DNA of 54,038 nt from NCBI GenBank assembly GCA_964522665.1, contig CAZFVY010000042.1, positions 1 to 54,038 of the forward strand, written 5' to 3'. This stretch comes from CAZFVY01 sp964522665. GTDB taxonomy: Bacteria > Verrucomicrobiota > Verrucomicrobiia > Limisphaerales > CAZFVY01. Position numbers and translations under genes: made by a program. This document shows positions 7,189 to 17,901 of the stretch, piece by piece. Position 1 is the first letter of the stretch. Every line of letters starts with the position of its first letter. The notes beneath the pieces were generated by a model. The model was not told the DNA's origin. It searched no databases and worked only from the letters and a program-made list of their open reading frames with translations.

Positions 7189-10100
7189 TTACGGAAAGAG
7201 CACGCGGAAGAACTTACCCGGAGTGCTCTTGGTCGCGGTGTCAATAAAGCTCACGACACCCGAGGCGGGCACCGTGTTTGTGGAGACCGGGATCCAGCTC
7301 TTCAGGTCCGTCGAACTCTGGATAATGATCGTGATTCCGGGCGTCGCATTGAAGCCCAAGGTGAAGTTTCCGCCGGTGGTTCCGCCGCCGCCGGTGCTGC
7401 CGCCCGTAATAACCGGCGGAGCCGCGGTAACCGACAACACGAAGCTCGTGCTGGCCGTTCCGTTGTTTCCGTCCGTGACCGTCAACGTGATCGTGGCACT
7501 GCCATTCTGCGAGGGAACCGGCGTTATGGCAACCGTGCGGTTGGCGCCCGATCCTCCAAAGACGACGTTAGCCGCCGAAACGAGGGCCGGGTTCGAAGAC
7601 GAAGCGGACAACGTGAGGCTGCCAGCCGCGGTTTCCTTGTCACCCACCGTCACCGGCAGGACCACTGAGGCGCCCTGCTTGATCGTCACTGGCAAGACCT
7701 GCGAGATCGTCGGCAGCGTATTGGTGAACAGAACGTTCAGCGTGAAGCTGTTCGTCGCGCTCAACGTTCCGTCCGAGACGACCAAGCTGATCAGGGTCGC
7801 GCCGAATTGATTCGCCAGCGGCGTGATCACCAGCGACTGGTTGGTCGTGCCCGTGCCATTCAGTGCGAGATTCGCGCCAGCATTCGGCACCAAACTGGTG
7901 TTCGATGACGAAGCGGACACGGTCAAGGCCGTGGCTGGTTTGGTGGACGAGCCGACGGTGAAGTTTACCGTTGCGCTCGTATTCTCAAAGATGCTGACCG
8001 TCGCAATCGCTGAGATCGTCGGAGCGGTCGGCACGAAGTTCACCGTAAGCGGGATGATGCTGGTCGTCAGATTTACCCCGTCATAGACGCCGAGGGTAAT
8101 GTTCGCGGTTCCCAGCTGATTGGCGGCCGGTGTAATCGTCAAGGTGCGATTCGCGCCCGTGCCGGTCACAACCAAGCCTGAGTTAGGCACCAGCGTGGTG
8201 TTCGATGAATTCGCCACCGTGATGAGGCTGGCAATCGGCGTGTCAACGTCCGCAATCGTGAATGGCACGGTCACCGCCGTGTTTTGGCCGGTGCTCACGC
8301 TACCCGGCAAGCCAGCGATGGTGGGCGGCTGATCGACGAAGTTAACCGTCAACGCAACCTGGTTGCTTACGGTCGAAACGGAGTCGGAAACTGTGATGGT
8401 AATCACGTTCGTTCCAGACTTGTTAAGCGCCGGCGTAATCTTGAGGGTTTGGCTCGCGGTGCCAGCTCCGGTCAAGACCAAACCCGACGCCGGAACCAAG
8501 CTCGTATCCGATGAGCTTACGCTAACGAACAAGTTCGCGGCGGTATCGTCAGCATCCGCAACGTTGAACGGAATGGTTACGGTACCGTTTTCCGCCACAT
8601 TCGTGCTCGCGACCAATCCAGTGATGGCGGGAGGCAAGTCAACGAAGTTAACCTGTACTCCGAAGCTCGTGCTCACGTTGTTCACGCCGTCCGAGACGGT
8701 GATCGTAAGCGCGGCGACGCCAAACTGACCACTGGCAGGGGTCACGGTCGCCACGAAGTTGGTCCCCTGCAACGCGATTGAGACGTTGCCAGCCGGGATC
8801 AGCGTCGGGTTGGACGAGACCACAGTGAACGTCAGATTCGTCAAGGCCGTGTCCGGATCGGTTACACCGATCAGGACCTGCGCCGAGCTATATTCGTTGA
8901 TGCTGATATTCGCAATCGGCGTCACCGTTGGGGCGATGTTCACGAACGCCACGCTTACTTGGAAGACGTTCGTGGCGGATAGCCCACCACCGTCCGTGAC
9001 AACCAAGGTCACCTGGCTCTTGCCGAACTGATTCGCTGCCGGGGTAACCGCGAGTGTGTAGCTTGTGCCGGCGCCCGTGACAACGACGTTGCCGGTCGGC
9101 AACAACGTGGTGTTCGTCGATTGGACCGAGAACGTGAGCGCGCCGAGCGCGCCAGTCTCCGCGTCCCCGGCGGTGAACGGAATATTGATCGAGGTATTCT
9201 CGTTGATGATGACGTTCGGGATCGACGAGAGCGTTGGCGGTTGATCCACGAAGGTCACGTTGACCACCACGTTGTTGGTGATGGTGACGACCCCGTCGGA
9301 GACAATGATGCCGACCGTGCTGCTGCCAAACCCAGGAGCGCCGGGTTGATTCAATCCGGGCGTGATCGTAACGGTTCGGTTCGCGCCACTGCCGCTGAAT
9401 ACCACGCCAGCGGTCGGAACGACCTGCGGATTTGAAGAGATTGCGCTGAACGTCAAGGCACTCAAGGCGACTCCACCATCCGCGACCGTGAAGGGCACGG
9501 CGACTGGAGTATTCTCAGCAGTCGTCACCGTCGCGGGCAAACCGCTGACCGTCGGGGCCGCCGTCTGGAAGCTAATCGCCCAGCCACCCTGAATGGTTCC
9601 AGAGCTGTTGAGCGTATCATCTTGAACGTAGAGCGACCACGTGCCGTTCGGATTAGTTCCGTTGAAGGCGGCCATGCCAACTCCGTAAGGAGCCGCGGGC
9701 GCCGGCGAGGCGAATGTGAATGATCCCGACCCGATGGTCGGCTTAAAGGTCCCGCTGACCCAACTGCTCGAAAGGTTATTACCTGTCCCGAGCGAGCTTG
9801 ACGCCGAGTCGGAAATGGTCAACCAGGCAGTCGCCGGGAGGATTCCCCCGGTGTGGGCGAGGACGACAGCGTTGCTGCCGGTCGGTCCAACCAACAGAAT
9901 GTCCACATCATTCGGGAAGGCGTGGCTGATCCCGTTCAATGTAACGGTCACTCCGGTGATATTACCCACAACGCCCGAGACCGAGATCGTCGAAGGATAC
10001 GGAGTGGCTTTAGCCAAGTCATTGATCGTAATCGCAGCGCCACCATTGTCGAACACTGGGTTCGTGGAAGGCAACACCGTTACGAGGAACTTGCTCGTGG

Positions 10101-13100
10101 CGCTGGTCAGACCGTCCGAGACGGAGACCGAGACACTGGCGGTGCCACCGATGGTTCCGGCCGGAACCACCATGATCGTCCGGTTGGCGCCACTGCCGCC
10201 CAGGATGATGTTGCTAGACGGGATCAGGGTCGGATCGGATGAGGCCGCAGTCACCGTCAACGTCTGACCAGCAGCCGCTGGATCGTTATCGCCGATCGTG
10301 AACGCAACTGCCGCAGTCGGCACTTCCACTGTGGTGGTTTGCGCTGGGATAGCGGAAATCGTCGGCGGATTATTGACGAATTGGACATTGAACGGCAGCG
10401 CGGCGGTTTGAGTTCTCAAATCCTCATCCGTGACCGTGATTCGGAGCGTATTGGTCCCGAACTGGTAGAGGGCCGGCGTCACGGTCAGAATCGCGTTTGT
10501 ACCCGCGACACTCCACGTGAGCACGCCACCATTCGTCGTGACCACCACACTGCTATTCGGAGCGCCGACCGATAGGTTGGCGATATTGACCGGAATCAGA
10601 CTCGGAACGTCTGAAGTGATTGTGAAGGTCAGATTGCTGGAGGTGTCATCACCCACCGTGAACGGAATCTTAACGGTCGTGCTCTCGGGCAGGCTGTTGG
10701 TACCGGACGGAAGCGCGCCGAAGGCGGGACGAGTCTGAATGTCCAACGACCAACCGTTGGTGATATACCCGTCGTCACCCGGCGCTTCATCCTGAACATA
10801 TAGCGACCAAGTCCCATTGGGATTGGTGTTCCCGAACGCGCTGAAGTTCACCGGATATGGCCCGCTCGGAGCAGGCAGCGGGAAGGTGTAACCGACCGCG
10901 CCAGGCCCCGTTTTGCCATCGGTAGGCTTATAGGTGCCGGAACTGATCGACGTAGCTGAGGACAGTCCCGAGGCGGCCGAGTCGTCAAACGTCAGCGTCA
11001 CGCCACCAACGTTGGTGATGTTGAAACCGTTGCCGACATGGCCGAACAGCAGAACTTTCTGACCTTGAGGTCCGACCAACAGTGCATCCACGTCCTGCGG
11101 GAAGCTGTGTTTGAAGCCGGTAACCGTGGCGGTCAAGCTATTGATGTTGCCGTAGAGGCCCGACACAAGGTTGGTCGAGGGATATGGCACCGAAGCTTGA
11201 TTGTCCTTGATCGTGATCACGTTCGTGTTCGCGAAGATGCGATCGGTGGAAGGACGAACCGCGACGGTAAACGTGACCTTCGAGGTCGGGAATGGCGTGA
11301 CCGGATCTTTGACTGTCAACGTCACAGTAACTGGGCCAACCAAACCGGCTACTGGCGTCATGGTCGCAGTCCCACTCGTGCTTCCAGGAACGCCTGAAAT
11401 ACTTACACTTGGAATGATTGTGCTCGGACTACCGCCAGCGTCGGTCGTCGTGGCCGTGACTGTCAATGTAGTCGGCGTCTCCAAATCGCCGACCGTAAAT
11501 GGCACCGCTAGAGCTTTGCCGCCGGTCGTCGTGTAGGAGGTACCGCCAGGCAACGAGATGGTCGGTGTCTGGTTGACGGTATTGATCGTCAGATTGAAGG
11601 TATTGCTTACCGCTCCGGCGCCAATCAGGTTCACGCCGTTATTGGTGGCGAATACCGTGATTTGGAGCGCCCCAGCGGCGTTCGCGACGGGCCTCAATGT
11701 GAGGGTGTAGTTGGTCCCGCTACCGCTGATGACCAAGCTATTGGTATTATCATTCTTGACCAGCGTAGCGTCGCTAGAACCAGCGAAGATGTTGGCCGCC
11801 GTCAGCGTGTCATCCACATCGGTAACATTGAACGGCAGAACCAGCGTCTGGTTTTGGAGGATCGTCTGGTCGTCCAAGCGGGTGATGACAGGCGGCTGGT
11901 TGACGAAGCTGATGTTCGCGGTGAAGGTGGCGCTCGCTGTGGCGTTGCCAGTCCCATTGATGGTCGGGTCGGTCACCGTAACAGTAACCGTAGTGTTGCT
12001 GCCGAAGACGTTCGGCTGACCTTTGTAGGTTAGGGATCGGACGCCGCCGGCGCCGGAGAACACGAGGTTCGTGTCATTGATTAGCGCCTGGTTCGAGGAG
12101 TGCCCTGAAACCGTCAGGTTGGCAGCCGAGGTATTCTGTGAAGCGACCGCGAAAGGAATCGCGATTGACGTGGTATTTTCGGCCGTGGTCGCCGCCGTCC
12201 CGGGCAAACCGGTGATGGTGGGCGCGGGAGCCAAGTTCAGGATCCAGCCGCCGCTAATCACTCCCGTGACACTGGCGGCGGAATTATCAACGATATACAG
12301 CGACCAAACGCCATTTGGAGCCGTGCCCGTCAAGGCAGACAACGTGGCACTGTAGGGTCCGGAAGGAGCGGGCGACGGGAAGGACACCGTCTCATTGTCG
12401 TTAGCGGTGAAGTCGCTCGGCTTGTAGGTGATGTAGGGCTGTAGAATGTTGGTTGAAACAATCTGGGCGGCGAAAGGCAGCGAGTGACCGCTGTCATCAA
12501 AGGTCAGACGCGCGTTGTTGATCGCGAAGGACCCGCCTGCGTCAGCCATCAAAGTCACCGCTTTGCCAGAGGGTGATACGAGGAGTATGTCCACGTTGTC
12601 CGGCAAGGGGTGAGTAAAGCCAACCAAGGTCACCGAGGCATTGCCGACCGTCCCACTCAGGCCCGAGACCGTGATGGTGGAAGGATAGGGCGAGGCTTTG
12701 GCGCTACCGGTGATGGTGATTGGATTATTGGTATTCGAGAACACCGAGGCCGAAGGAGCTACGATATTAATCGTCAACTTATTGCTGACCGTGGCGCCGT
12801 TTCCGTCTGTGACGAAGATGTTGACGTCGGCGGTACCGGAGGCAACAAACGAGGGATAAACCACGAAGTCATGCTTGGTCGAATCGGACTCGTTGATCAG
12901 GATGATGTTCGAGTTGGGAATCACGCTCGGGTTGGACGAGGTGGCGACAATCGTGAGTGATTTCGCCGCCGTCTCTACGTCTCCGACGGTGAACTGCCAA
13001 GTCGAGGAGGCCGTCCCGGCGGTGACGTTCGACACGGCGCCGAACGTGAAGTTGTTGGCCGTAAGTGTCGGCGGATTATTGAGGAAGGGCACTTCCAACG

Positions 13101-16100
13101 TGAACGTTTTCGATACTGCGGCGTTCACGCCGTCACTCACCACGACGCTATAGATATTCGTCCCGAACTGATTGGTGGCGGGCGTGAGCGTCAGGGTCTG
13201 CGCTCCACCGGCTCCAGCGAAGACGGCTTTGCCGATCAACGGCGATGTCGCGGGACTCAAGCTTGGCGTCACGGTATCGCTGATTTCGGGATTGGTGACC
13301 CCGAAGTTCAGCACCGCGGTGTTGACCGTGGCGGGAATGCTGCTGACATTTTGAGTTGAAATCACCCGGTTGGTGGCCAGCGTAATGACCGGCGGCTGGT
13401 TCGAGAAGGCAACGCCGAGCGTGAAGCTCGAGGTCGTGACTCCTCCCAAGACCGTGTCAGTAACGACGACGGAGAAACCACCGTTGGTTCCAAATTGATT
13501 CGCCGCGTTTGTGATCGAGAGCAGCGCGTTCGCGCTACCCGCGGCCAGATTGGTCAGCGAGGCGCCGTTCGCCAGAGTCCCTACCCCCGGAACAGAAACC
13601 GCGATGTTGGCCGAGGGCACAAGCGCAAGGCTGCCAGAGGTCACACTGACGGTCAGATTTGAGAGCGCAGTGTTGGCTGAACCGATGGTGAACGGCACGC
13701 TGATCGGTTGATTTTCTATCATGCTTACCGTCGCGGGGATCGAGGTGATCGCCGGAGCGGTTTCGATGATCAGAGACCAGCCATTGGTGATGTACCCTGA
13801 ATCAGGCGCGGTATGATCAATCACATAGAGCGACCAGATACCATTTGGGTCAGTCCCATTGAATGGCGCGAAGGTCGCCGTATAGGGACCAGCCGGGGCC
13901 GGCGACGGGAACGACGTAGCGGCCGGATCGGGGGAAACGGGCGGATACGGGGAACTCGTTCCGGGCGTGCCGCTGTAGTTGCTCGGGAGGTAGTCTCCAG
14001 ACGTAAGCGTGCCACCACCGTTTCCGAACGGCAAAGCGGTCGAGGACAACGGATCGAACTGGAGCCGAACATTACTGATGGCGTACTTGCCGCCAGCGTC
14101 GGCCATCAGGACAGCCTTTTGTCCTTTTGGTCCGACCAGGAGGACTTCAATGTCCTCTGGGAATTGATGGGTGACTCCATTGAGCGTTACCACGGTGTCG
14201 ATGAGCGTGCCAGCAACGCCAGAGACGGCGATTTGTGACGGATATGGGGAAGCGATGGCATTATCGTTGATAATGATGACATTCGTGTTCGCGAAGGCAC
14301 TGTTGATGCCGGACAATACAGTGTTCGTGAAGGAGGTGGATACCTTGTTCACGGCGTCAGCGACGGTGACGGTGATCTTGGCGCTACCCGATTGGATGAT
14401 CGAGGGGATCAATTGAATCGTACGGCTCGCGCCAGAACCACCAAGGATGATATTGTTGACCGGGTCGTTGGGGATCAGCGACGGATTGTCCGAAACGGCC
14501 GTGACCGTAAGACTGCCAACGGGCGTGTCAATGTCACCAACCGTAAAGGGAATCACGGAACTCGCGAAGCCCGCATCGGTCACGATATTCGCGATGCTCG
14601 AGATTGTTGGCGGCTGATCGACAAATGAAACCGTCAAAGTGAACGTACTGGTCGAACTGTTGGCAAATCCATCGGTAGCCGTGACAGTGATCGTGCTCGT
14701 TCCGTTATTGGGCGTATTGGCGTTGTTAGCCGGCGTGAGCGTGAGCGTTCGGGAGCCGAGCGTTCCGCTGAGCGCCAAGGCGGTGCTATTGTTAGGAACC
14801 AGCGCTGGATTGGAGGAGGTGGCGGTTACAGTCCAATTGTTCGCCAATGTTTGGTCGTCGCCAATGGTGAACTTGACCACTAACGGACTGTTCTGTTTCG
14901 TCGTATAGGCGTTGGTCGCGAAGGTCACAACCGGGGCCGTGTCCAAGCTGATGCTCCAACCTCCGGCGATGCTACCTGACTGGGCCGACAGGTTGGTTAC
15001 ATAGAGCGACCAGACACCGTTGGGGCTGATGCCGTTGAACGCGGCAGCCATGGAGCCAATATACGGTCCGGCAGGAGCGCCAGGCCAGCTTGGGGAGGGA
15101 TCACTATTCACCCCGGTGTAGTCAGCCGAGTGGAAAATCCCGGAGCTCAGAGGTCCGGCGTTGGAGAGCACCCCACCGTCGTCTTCAAATACCAGTACCA
15201 AATCGGCGATGGGTGATGAACCACCGGCGTCCGCCATGAGAATAACTCCTTTGCCATTAGGACCAACCAAAAGGGCATCCACGCCCTTCGGAACCTTGTG
15301 CGAAATGTCGTAGAGGGTCGCGGAGAAGTCGCTGATCTTGCCAGCGACGCCAGAAACCGTGATGGTTGAGGGGTAGGTGCTGGCGCCGCCATTGCTGGGG
15401 ATGTTAAGCCCAACAGTGTTGGCGTAAGTCGGGTTAGCCTGACCGGGCACGACGACGTCGAAGGTGATCGTCGTTATATTATTGCTCGCGCCGCCATCGT
15501 TGACGGTCACGGTGATGGTGCTGGTACCGCTTTGGCTGGCGGCCGGGAAGACCGTCAAGGCATCGTTGTAAACCGCGGGATAAACTCGGCCGAAGTTCAA
15601 CAACTTACCGTAGCTCAGCGTGGCGTTCGGGATGAGTTTGTCGTTCGACGAGCCAATGGTAACGGTCAAAGGCTGGACGGCCTCTTCGACGTCAGAGATA
15701 ATGATCGGAATGGTGAGCGGATCACCACCGGTTGTAGTCTGTTTCGGGACGAAGGCGATGATAGGGGCCTGATTGACCGCGTTCACCAGCAGCGAGAAAC
15801 CAGAAACAGGCCCGGCTACGCCGGTCACGGTATCCGTGCCGGTAACCGTGATAGAAATTGGTCCGGTAATGGCGGTGTTTTGATTTTGAGCGGGAACCAC
15901 GACAACATTGCGACTGCCACCGGTTCCGACGACCGAGATATTCGCGTCGGGAACGATCGTTTGATTACTGGAGTGTGCGACAAATGTAACGTTGTTGACC
16001 GAATCAACGACGTCACCGAGGTCGAGATGCACTGAGATCGAAGTGGCACCGGAAACCAAGCCATTCTCCTGGACTGATTGCGTGCCGATGGCGCCGAACC

Positions 16101-17901
16101 CGGAGTACGGGGTGGGCAGGAAGGTCAAACTCCAGCCGCCACCGAGGTTACCGACCGTGGTTCCGAAAGACGAAAGATCATCATACAAATAGAGGGTCCA
16201 AGTTCCGTTCGGATCGAGTTGATTGAACGTGCTAAGACTGGTCAGGTATCCGCCGCCGGGGGCCGTGGGAGCAGGCGGCGGCATCGTGAAGGTGGACGGA
16301 GTTCCGAAAAGATTGGCAGGAATGTAAGTTCCATTCGTTAACGGTGTGCCATTAGGCAGCGCCGCGCCGAGTAAACCGTCAAAGGTCAACTCACGGTGAA
16401 CCAATGGAGAGGTGTCGCCGGGGTTACCCATGAGCAACACGGTCTGGCCAGCGGGTCCGACAAGGAGGGCGCTCACCAAGTCGCCGGTTGGGTGGTTCAA
16501 ATCCGCCAGTTTCACAATTACTTTTCCGGCCGTTGATGGAACTCCGCTCACGGCGATGGTCGATGAAGTGACCGTCTGACCAATGATATTGAGATTGGTG
16601 ACATTGGCGAATTGGGGCGCGTGATTGGTAGGACCCGTCACGTTGACGGTGAACGAAGTCGTGTTCGTGCCCAAGTTCTGGTCAACCACTTGCAGCGTGA
16701 TTACCGCCGTACCGGTCGCCACGCCCAATGGCGCGACGATGAGCGAGTTGGTTCCGTTAGCGTTCAGCGGACCGAAGAAAACGTTGGTGCTGGGAATTAC
16801 GCTTGGATTACTGGACGACGCAGACACGGTCAACAGGTTCGGGGCGGTTTCGATATCGTTGATCACGTAGGGAACGTTGGTGCTGATTGCGCCAGCAGTG
16901 ATCGCTTGATTCGGAACCGATGTCCCAAAGGTCGGTTTATTATTAACGAAAAGGACGCTAAGGCCGAAGGTGCCGCTGGTCGTGACCCCGGTAACATTGT
17001 CCTTCACGCTGATGGTAATAGGCGTGGCGTTCGTGCCAACACCGCTTACGGTTCCAGAGGTTGAATTGGTGCTGTTCGCGCGGTTCAAGTTCGGGGTCAC
17101 GTTAAACGTGTAGCTTCCGTTCGAGCCGGAGACGCTCATGTTGGTGTTCGAGACCAACGTGGTGTCACCCGAAGTGAAGGTGATGGTCAGGTTGCCCGAG
17201 TTGAGCTTGTTGGGATCGCTGTCGGCGATGTTGAACGGAATCGAGGCCGCGACGTTTTCGTTCAGCGAAACGGTTGAAAGTCCGGTAATGACCGGAGTGG
17301 TGTCGATGTTCAAGGTCCAACCCGTGGCGATGCTGCCGGAATTGCCGACAAAATCATCAAGGACATAGAGCTTCCAAACGCCGTTCGGGGTTGATCCGGT
17401 GAAGCTGGAGAAGGCTGCGCCGTAAGGTGGCGCGGGCGCCGGGGAGGGAAAACTGGGAGCGGACTTGCTCATGGCGGTGTTCAGATTGGACGGCTGAAAC
17501 ACACCAGAACCAGAGATCGCCTGGTTTACCACAAAGACGTTGGTGGCGCTATCGCTGAACGTCAGGTTCAGCTTATTGATCGGCGTGCTGCCACCGTCGG
17601 AGGCCATCAAGACGACGCTGGCGCCGCTTGGACCAACCAGTAATACCTCGATGTCACTCGGATAGGAGTGGGTGACTCCGTTCAGCGTGACGGAGAGACG
17701 GGTGATCTGGCCACTCAAACCAGAAGTGGTGATCGTCGACGGGAACGGTGATGCCACCGTATTGTCGTTGATCGTAATCGTCGCGGGGTTGCTGAATGCC
17801 AACTGCGCGGTCGCAGCCAGGTTAAATAAGAGCAAACTTATCCCGGCCAAAACCCATACTCCCAAACGATACGTTGGATCAATTTTGGTATTACTATTCA
17901 T
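7189..17901 (-). CDS. Giant secreted protein with P-domain-like and cadherin/Ig-like repeats
   Basis: 3570 residues starting at an ATG with an N-terminal hydrophobic signal (LAGISLLLFNLAATAQLA). Seven P-domain-like modules can be picked out by the recurring D-(I/V)-(E/D)-x-LLVGP-x-G core, at about residues 90, 480, 880, 1255, 1775, 2275 and 2670; each ends in an NGxWSLYV-D and GGWSLxI block, as in proprotein convertase P-domains. Between them, and without interruption from about 2790 to 3490, are roughly 100-residue cadherin-like repeats with LTVTASSSNPSLIP and GSGANRTVTITP signatures. A Gly/Thr-rich linker precedes a C-terminal module (IQSSTDLKSWIPV, ending KFFRVLFP). No enzymatic domain was seen. 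It is likely a surface adhesin or matrix protein. The Asn/Thr/Ser-rich composition and lower G+C differ from neighbours. Confidence 0.85.
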   Translation of the reverse strand: MNSNTKIDPTYRLGVWVLAGISLLLFNLAATAQLAFSNPATITINDNTVASPFPSTITTSGLSGQITRLSVTLNGVTHSYPSDIEVLLVGPSGASVVLMASDGGSTPINKLNLTFSDSATNVFVVNQAISGSGVFQPSNLNTAMSKSAPSFPSPAPAPPYGAAFSSFTGSTPNGVWKLYVLDDFVGNSGSIATGWTLNIDTTPVITGLSTVSLNENVAASIPFNIADSDPNKLNSGNLTITFTSGDTTLVSNTNMSVSGSNGSYTFNVTPNLNRANSTNSTSGTVSGVGTNATPITISVKDNVTGVTTSGTFGLSVLFVNNKPTFGTSVPNQAITAGAISTNVPYVINDIETAPNLLTVSASSSNPSVIPSTNVFFGPLNANGTNSLIVAPLGVATGTAVITLQVVDQNLGTNTTSFTVNVTGPTNHAPQFANVTNLNIIGQTVTSSTIAVSGVPSTAGKVIVKLADLNHPTGDLVSALLVGPAGQTVLLMGNPGDTSPLVHRELTFDGLLGAALPNGTPLTNGTYIPANLFGTPSTFTMPPPAPTAPGGGYLTSLSTFNQLDPNGTWTLYLYDDLSSFGTTVGNLGGGWSLTFLPTPYSGFGAIGTQSVQENGLVSGATSISVHLDLGDVVDSVNNVTFVAHSSNQTIVPDANISVVGTGGSRNVVVVPAQNQNTAITGPISITVTGTDTVTGVAGPVSGFSLLVNAVNQAPIIAFVPKQTTTGGDPLTIPIIISDVEEAVQPLTVTIGSSNDKLIPNATLSYGKLLNFGRVYPAVYNDALTVFPAASQSGTSTITVTVNDGGASNNITTITFDVVVPGQANPTYANTVGLNIPSNGGASTYPSTITVSGVAGKISDFSATLYDISHKVPKGVDALLVGPNGKGVILMADAGGSSPIADLVLVFEDDGGVLSNAGPLSSGIFHSADYTGVNSDPSPSWPGAPAGPYIGSMAAAFNGISPNGVWSLYVTNLSAQSGSIAGGWSISLDTAPVVTFATNAYTTKQNSPLVVKFTIGDDQTLANNWTVTATSSNPALVPNNSTALALSGTLGSRTLTLTPANNANTPNNGTSTITVTATDGFANSSTSTFTLTVSFVDQPPTISSIANIVTDAGFASSVIPFTVGDIDTPVGSLTVTAVSDNPSLIPNDPVNNIILGGSGASRTIQLIPSIIQSGSAKITVTVADAVNKVSTSFTNTVLSGINSAFANTNVIIINDNAIASPYPSQIAVSGVAGTLIDTVVTLNGVTHQFPEDIEVLLVGPKGQKAVLMADAGGKYAISNVRLQFDPLSSTALPFGNGGGTLTSGDYLPSNYSGTPGTSSPYPPVSPDPAATSFPSPAPAGPYTATFAPFNGTDPNGIWSLYVIDHTAPDSGYITNGWSLIIETAPAITSIPATVSMIENQPISVPFTIGSANTALSNLTVSVTSGSLALVPSANIAVSVPGVGTLANGASLTNLAAGSANALLSITNAANQFGTNGGFSVVVTDTVLGGVTTSSFTLGVAFSNQPPVITLATNRVISTQNVSSIPATVNTAVLNFGVTNPEISDTVTPSLSPATSPLIGKAVFAGAGGAQTLTLTPATNQFGTNIYSVVVSDGVNAAVSKTFTLEVPFLNNPPTLTANNFTFGAVSNVTAGTASSTWQFTVGDVETAAKSLTIVATSSNPSVIPNSNIILINESDSTKHDFVVYPSFVASGTADVNIFVTDGNGATVSNKLTINIVAPSASVFSNTNNPITITGSAKASPYPSTITVSGLSGTVGNASVTLVGFTHPLPDNVDILLVSPSGKAVTLMADAGGSFAINNARLTFDDSGHSLPFAAQIVSTNILQPYITYKPSDFTANDNETVSFPSPAPSGPYSATLSALTGTAPNGVWSLYIVDNSAASVTGVISGGWILNLAPAPTITGLPGTAATTAENTTSIAIPFAVASQNTSAANLTVSGHSSNQALINDTNLVFSGAGGVRSLTYKGQPNVFGSNTTVTVTVTDPTINGTGNATASATFTANISFVNQPPVITRLDDQTILQNQTLVLPFNVTDVDDTLTAANIFAGSSDATLVKNDNTNSLVISGSGTNYTLTLRPVANAAGALQITVFATNNGVNLIGAGAVSNTFNLTINTVNQTPTISLPGGTSYTTTGGKALAVPFTVGDLETPTTLTVTATTTDAGGSPSTIIPSVSISGVPGSTSGTATMTPVAGLVGPVTVTLTVKDPVTPFPTSKVTFTVAVRPSTDRIFANTNVITIKDNQASVPYPSTNLVSGLYGNINSLTATVTGFKHSFPQDVDALLVGPQGQKVLLFGHVGNGFNITNVGGVTLTFDDSAASGLSSATSISSGTYKPTDGKTGPGAVGYTFPLPAPSGPYPVNFSAFGNTNPNGTWSLYVQDEAPGDDGYITNGWSLDIQTRPAFGALPSGTNSLPESTTVKIPFTVGDDTSSNLTFTITSDVPSLIPVNIANLSVGAPNSSVVVTTNGGVLTWSVAGTNAILTVTPALYQFGTNTLRITVTDEDLRTQTAALPFNVQFVNNPPTISAIPAQTTTVEVPTAAVAFTIGDNDPAAAGQTLTVTAASSDPTLIPSSNIILGGSGANRTIMVVPAGTIGGTASVSVSVSDGLTSATSKFLVTVLPSTNPVFDNGGAAITINDLAKATPYPSTISVSGVVGNITGVTVTLNGISHAFPNDVDILLVGPTGSNAVVLAHTGGILPATAWLTISDSASSSLGTGNNLSSSWVSGTFKPTIGSGSFTFASPAPAAPYGVGMAAFNGTNPNGTWSLYVQDDTLNSSGTIQGGWAISFQTAAPTVSGLPATVTTAENTPVAVPFTVADGGVALSALTFSAISSNPQVVPTAGVVFSGSGANRTVTITPGLNQPGAPGFGSSTVGIIVSDGVVTITNNVVVNVTFVDQPPTLSSIPNVIINENTSINIPFTAGDAETGALGALTFSVQSTNTTLLPTGNVVVTGAGTSYTLAVTPAANQFGKSQVTLVVTDGGGLSATNVFQVSVAFVNIAPTVTPIANISINEYSSAQVLIGVTDPDTALTNLTFTVVSSNPTLIPAGNVSIALQGTNFVATVTPASGQFGVAALTITVSDGVNNVSTSFGVQVNFVDLPPAITGLVASTNVAENGTVTIPFNVADADDTAANLFVSVSSSDTSLVPASGLVLTGAGTASQTLKITPALNKSGTNVITITVSDSVSTVSNQVALTVNFVDQPPTIAGLPGSVSTGQNTAVTVPFTIADVDTPIASLITVANSSNTTLVPNSGLVVTGTGANRTLTITPAANQLGTANITLGVYDGVNLTTSIIPLTVNFVPTAPTISAIATVSIFENTSATVNFTVGSSTKPATALTVSASSSNTSLVPNAGANLALNGTGTTNQSLVITPLANQFGATLISLVVSDGTLSATNSFTLNVLFTNTLPTISQVLPVTIKQGASVVLPVTVGDKETAAGSLTLSASSSNPALVSAANVVFGGSGANRTVAITPVPSQNGSATITLTVTDGNNGTASTSFVLSVTAAPPVITGGSTGGGGTTGGNFTLGFNATPGITIIIQSSTDLKSWIPVSTNTVPASGVVSFIDTATKSTPGKFFRVLFP

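Noticed and set aside
8000..9600. Repeated motifs in the giant gene as a possible CRISPR or tandem array
   Set aside because: The repetition is at the protein level, with units of about 300 bases that differ widely in sequence.
7200..17800. Many plus-strand open frames opposite the giant gene
   Set aside because: They are antisense shadows of the repeats, with Val/Thr/Ala-rich translations and no signals of their own.
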